This document shows, piece after piece, positions 40,769 through 43,032 of a stretch of DNA of 43,032 bases (position 1 is its first letter; each line of letters starts with the position of its first letter). A program made the position numbers and the translations under genes. The notes under the pieces are model-generated. The model was not told the DNA's origin, ran no database searches, and saw only the letters and a list, made by a program, of their open reading frames with translations. The stretch is from Bacteroidales bacterium (GTDB taxonomy: Bacteria > Bacteroidota > Bacteroidia > Bacteroidales > VadinHA17): NCBI GenBank assembly GCA_003141895.1, contig PLNT01000020.1, positions 1 through 43,032 of the forward strand. The letters run 5' to 3'.

Positions 40769-40902
40769 AAACAATAACCTGGTTGAATAAATCCGATATA
40801 AAGGACACATTACCAGAGTAATAGTATAATAATCATCCGTAAATAATTTATTAATATCACTCTATATCTGTACCTATCTTTACAATAAAACTAAGTAAAA
40901 TA

Positions 40903-41121
40903 ATGGAAAAACAAGACTTAAAACAGATTACAGAAACAATCAGACAAACTCTACAGGGAGAGCGTAAGATTCATGGCTATAATGGTCTATCGCAATTCTT
41001 AGATTGCACAACGCCCACTGCGAGAAAATTTGTAAAGGAAAGTGAGATTCCGCTATATCAAACAGGTCGAAAAGTCTTTTTTTATGAATCCGATCTTTTA
41101 TCAGCACTTAAAAAAACATGA
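40903..41121 (+). CDS. DUF3853-like small HTH protein
   Basis: 72 residues. KIHGYNGLSQFLDCTTPTAR is followed by KFVKESEIPLYQTGRKVFFY and ESDLLSALKK, the pattern of DUF3853 proteins of Bacteroidota mobile elements: a winged HTH related to excisionases. It is a second small DNA-binding protein in this element, besides the one at 39588-39848. The 134-bp upstream gap contains TATCTTTA (40875-40882), one mismatch from the -7 consensus. Possible roles are excision factor, repressor or replication accessory. Confidence 0.8.
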   Translation: MEKQDLKQITETIRQTLQGERKIHGYNGLSQFLDCTTPTARKFVKESEIPLYQTGRKVFFYESDLLSALKKT

Positions 41122-41164
41122 GTACTGCCTCTAACCTAAGCTAAAATTTCACCACTCCGACACA

Positions 41165-41635
41165 ATGAAACCGCAAACACAAGATAAACTAGGTTGGATA
41201 TCGATTCACCGGAAAATTAAAAACCACTGGATTTGGAAGTCACCCAGGAGGTTTCAATGGTGGATCGATATTTTAATTTCTGTCAACCATGAAGATAAAA
41301 AAGTCATAATCAACGGCACCCTAATAGACTGTAAAAGAGGCCAAACCGTGAAATCATTAGATACCTGGGCCAAAGAATGGAGAGTAAGCAAAGGAGCTGT
41401 AAGGGATTTTTTCAAACTACTACACGGCGATTCGATGATTTTTTCAGAAAACCTCAAAATTTCTACACGGATAACCGTATGTAATTATGATAGTTACCAG
41501 GGGGAGCTACACGGAGAGGAAACGCAGAGGAAACGCGAAGGGTACACAAACAATAAAGACAATAATGTAAATAAGGGTTTTGAGAGTAAAAATTTAACAA
41601 TACTAAGCAATCCGATCACCCATGAAACAAGATAA
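41165..41635 (+). CDS. Phage-type replication initiator-like protein
   Basis: 156 residues. The opening GWISIHRKIKNHWIWKSP and FQWWIDILISVNHEDKKVII, then IDCKRGQTVKSLDTWAKEW and RVSKGAVRDFFKLL, match the winged-helix N-terminal domain of phage replisome-organiser/DnaD-like proteins. That domain normally binds the origin, while a variable C-terminus recruits the helicase loader or helicase. Here the C-terminal part (from about 120) is short and polar (TQRKREGYTNNKDNNVNKGF). Its end overlaps the DnaB gene by 14 bases, so the two are probably translated together. The origin is often inside such a gene, and the repetitive AT-rich 3' part (41540-41600) is a candidate. Confidence 0.78.
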   Translation: MKPQTQDKLGWISIHRKIKNHWIWKSPRRFQWWIDILISVNHEDKKVIINGTLIDCKRGQTVKSLDTWAKEWRVSKGAVRDFFKLLHGDSMIFSENLKISTRITVCNYDSYQGELHGEETQRKREGYTNNKDNNVNKGFESKNLTILSNPITHETR

Positions 41636-42905
41636 CACACCATCCCCGCAGTTGATTGAAGCTGAAGAATCCGTAATAGGTACAATTTTGACCTGTCCGG
41701 ATAGCCTTAATGATATAGTCTCAAAACTCACCCCGGACATGTTTTACAAGACGGACCTAAAGGAGGCTTACAAGGCTTGTCTTAATATTTCAGGGCGACA
41801 TATGATCCCGGATCTGGTATCAGTAACAGATGAACTCCGGAAAAAGGGACTAGACTTGGCGCTTTATCTGACTGATCTTTCTGGACGGATAGTCACAAGT
41901 CAGATGATCGAACAGCAGGCCCTTTATATCAAAGAAAAGTACTTGTTAAGAAGATATGCGCAGTTAGGCAATGAACTTAATAACATGGCTTATACCGAAG
42001 ACCTGGAGGATGTCGTTTGTAAAGCTGAAACGGAAATCCTTAATATTTCAAATTTTCTTCACTCCAAGGAGCCAAAACATTTGAAGGCGCTTATTGACGG
42101 GGTTATAGATATTACAAGTCGTCTCATAAGTAGAGAAATTTCCCTGATCGGGATTCCTTCCGGGTTTACTGATCTTGATCGTGTAACCGGCGGATTCAAA
42201 AAGGGTGAACTGACAATCATTGCCGGACGGCCCTCGATGGGTAAGACTGCGCTTGCACTACAGATAGGGAAAAATGCTTCTGAACTAGGGAATCCGGTTT
42301 TAATCTTTTCCTGTGAAATGTCAGAAGATGAACTTGCACGCCGTTTTCTGGCCGGGGTATCAGGCTACACCAACACGGAATTGAATTCAGGGAGGTGTAA
42401 TGTTGATAACCTGTGCAAATCTTCAGAGTCATTGATTACCTATCCTATTTACATAGATGACACCTCTTCGATATCACTGATTGAACTTAAGTCAAAAGCC
42501 AGGAAGATGATATTAAAGCACGGTATTAAGCTAATCATAATTGACTATCTGCAGCTCATGTCCGGGGCAGGGAAAGGGCAGAACAGGGAACAGGAGATAT
42601 CTAACCTGTCAAGGGGCCTGAAGGCTATCGCTAAAGACCTGAGCACTCCTGTTATTGCATTAAGTCAGCTCAACAGACAAGCGGAAGCCAGGGCAGAAAA
42701 GAAACCGCTTCTTTCAGATCTTCGGGATTCCGGAGCCATTGAACAGGATGCAGACATTTGTATGTTGATTTACAGACCCGCATACTATGGGGCGGGAGCA
42801 AATACTGAAAATCTCATGGTTATTAACCTCGCAAAAAACCGCAATGGTGCAACGGGGGAAATATCACTAACACATAACTTAAGTATGACTGAAATACATG
42901 ATTAA
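41622..42905 (+). CDS. dnaB: Replicative DNA helicase DnaB
   Basis: 427 residues. The DnaB N-terminal domain (about 9-110) has PQLIEAEESVIGTILTCPDS, and the RecA-like domain begins with GIPSGFTDLDRVTGGFKKGE. Walker A is GRPSMGKT (202-209), Walker B is IKLIIIDYLQLMSG, and VIALSQLNRQAEARAEKKPL with LRDSGAIEQDADICMLIYRP are helicase motifs H3/H4. Length is slightly below the 450-500 of chromosomal DnaB. It unwinds DNA as a hexamer at the fork. Carrying its own helicase suggests that the element replicates autonomously after excision, in the manner of a phage or integrative plasmid. Confidence 0.95.
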   Translation: MKQDNTPSPQLIEAEESVIGTILTCPDSLNDIVSKLTPDMFYKTDLKEAYKACLNISGRHMIPDLVSVTDELRKKGLDLALYLTDLSGRIVTSQMIEQQALYIKEKYLLRRYAQLGNELNNMAYTEDLEDVVCKAETEILNISNFLHSKEPKHLKALIDGVIDITSRLISREISLIGIPSGFTDLDRVTGGFKKGELTIIAGRPSMGKTALALQIGKNASELGNPVLIFSCEMSEDELARRFLAGVSGYTNTELNSGRCNVDNLCKSSESLITYPIYIDDTSSISLIELKSKARKMILKHGIKLIIIDYLQLMSGAGKGQNREQEISNLSRGLKAIAKDLSTPVIALSQLNRQAEARAEKKPLLSDLRDSGAIEQDADICMLIYRPAYYGAGANTENLMVINLAKNRNGATGEISLTHNLSMTEIHD

Positions 42906-42953
42906 ACAGGTAAGGGCGGGGCGTGTCGGAGCGTCACCCGTTTGAACTTGACC

Positions 42954-42985
42954 GCTCCGGGGGGTTGTTTTGTCCCCTCCGGAGC
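42954..42985. terminator. GC-rich hairpin after dnaB
   Basis: GCTCCGG (42954-42960) pairs with CCGGAGC (42979-42985), extended by GGGG/CCCC with a one-base bulge. TTATTTT follows, so it resembles an intrinsic terminator 49 bp after the dnaB stop. The flanking GC content is much higher than elsewhere in the window. Confidence 0.6.
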
Positions 42986-43032
42986 TTATTTTAAAACCTT
43001 GGCGAATCCGACTCAAACGACAATACAATGAC

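Larger units (their letters stand above)
37163..43032 (+). mobile_element. Left part of an integrative element with phage-type replication genes
   Basis: From the MFS upstream region to the window end, all genes are on the plus strand and of mobile-element type: tyrosine integrase, small HTH proteins, VRR-NUC-like nuclease, replication protein and DnaB helicase. The left boundary is somewhere in 37163-37338 and cannot be fixed without the right end. No tRNA gene is seen at the junction. No relaxase, terminase or capsid gene is in the window, so prophage, phage satellite and mobilisable island all remain possible. Confidence 0.75.

Noticed and set aside
41540-41600. Plasmid-type iteron origin
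   Set aside because: The stretch is AT-rich with repeated AAT/AAC words, but I find no true iterons; it is mentioned only as a candidate location for an origin.

Overview
The window comes from an AT-rich member of the Bacteroidota, probably a Bacteroidales/Marinilabiliales-like environmental or anaerobic lineage. The evidence is a type IX secretion trio (PorP/SprF-like protein, OmpA/PKD protein and a cargo with a type B C-terminal sorting domain), two FISUMP-domain proteins, a lipoprotein with a TonB C-terminal domain, an FG-GAP propeller protein, and several promoters with the Bacteroidota -7 box TAnnTTTG instead of sigma70 boxes. No rRNA or tRNA gene and no CRISPR array was seen.

Region 1 (1-2132, plus strand): the 3' end of a FISUMP gene, an SGNH-like putative esterase, and a left-handed beta-helix acyltransferase. 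A cluster of palindromes follows, between convergent genes.

Region 2 (2133-23536, minus strand): an extracellular or surface polysaccharide locus of 18 tightly packed genes, probably one operon from a promoter near 23529-23536. In transcription order: ABC-2 permease (Wzm-like), ATPase with an extended C-terminal domain (Wzt-like), two glycosyltransferases, an O-antigen polymerase/ligase-like membrane protein, a polysaccharide deacetylase, a GT2 enzyme, four GT4 enzymes, a GINT1 N-terminal-like beta-propeller protein, another GT4, a CapK/PaaK-like adenylate-forming enzyme, a possible 41-residue ORF, a heparinase II/III family protein, a GDP-mannose 6-dehydrogenase (AlgD-like), another GT4 and a VOC-fold protein. 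The inferred product is an acidic heteropolysaccharide containing mannuronate (or a derivative), partly deacetylated and possibly acylated. The locus has both ABC-export and Wzy-type components. No initiating phosphoglycosyltransferase is present.

Region 3 (23537-24964): a divergent spacer containing the remnant of a secreted beta-helix protein (signal peptide plus a TYHISPDGND start), then a YdcF/SanA-like membrane protein that appears to carry an inserted carbohydrate-binding-like domain.

Region 4 (24965-30789, minus): the T9SS operon of type B CTD adhesin, PorP/SprF-like protein and OmpA/PKD protein. The adhesin stop and PorP start overlap as TAGTG.

Region 5 (31005-37162): a membrane polyferredoxin of NapH/NosR type with an N-terminal cupredoxin-like domain, divergent from a membrane-anchored FG-GAP protein; then a TonB-domain lipoprotein and a FISUMP lipoprotein under a canonical Bacteroidota promoter; then an MFS transporter.

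Region 6 (about 37163-end, plus): the left part of an integrative element. It has a tyrosine integrase, an unknown protein, small HTH proteins, a zinc-finger-like protein coupled to a VRR-NUC-like nuclease, a phage-type replication protein and a DnaB helicase. Its right end lies outside the window.
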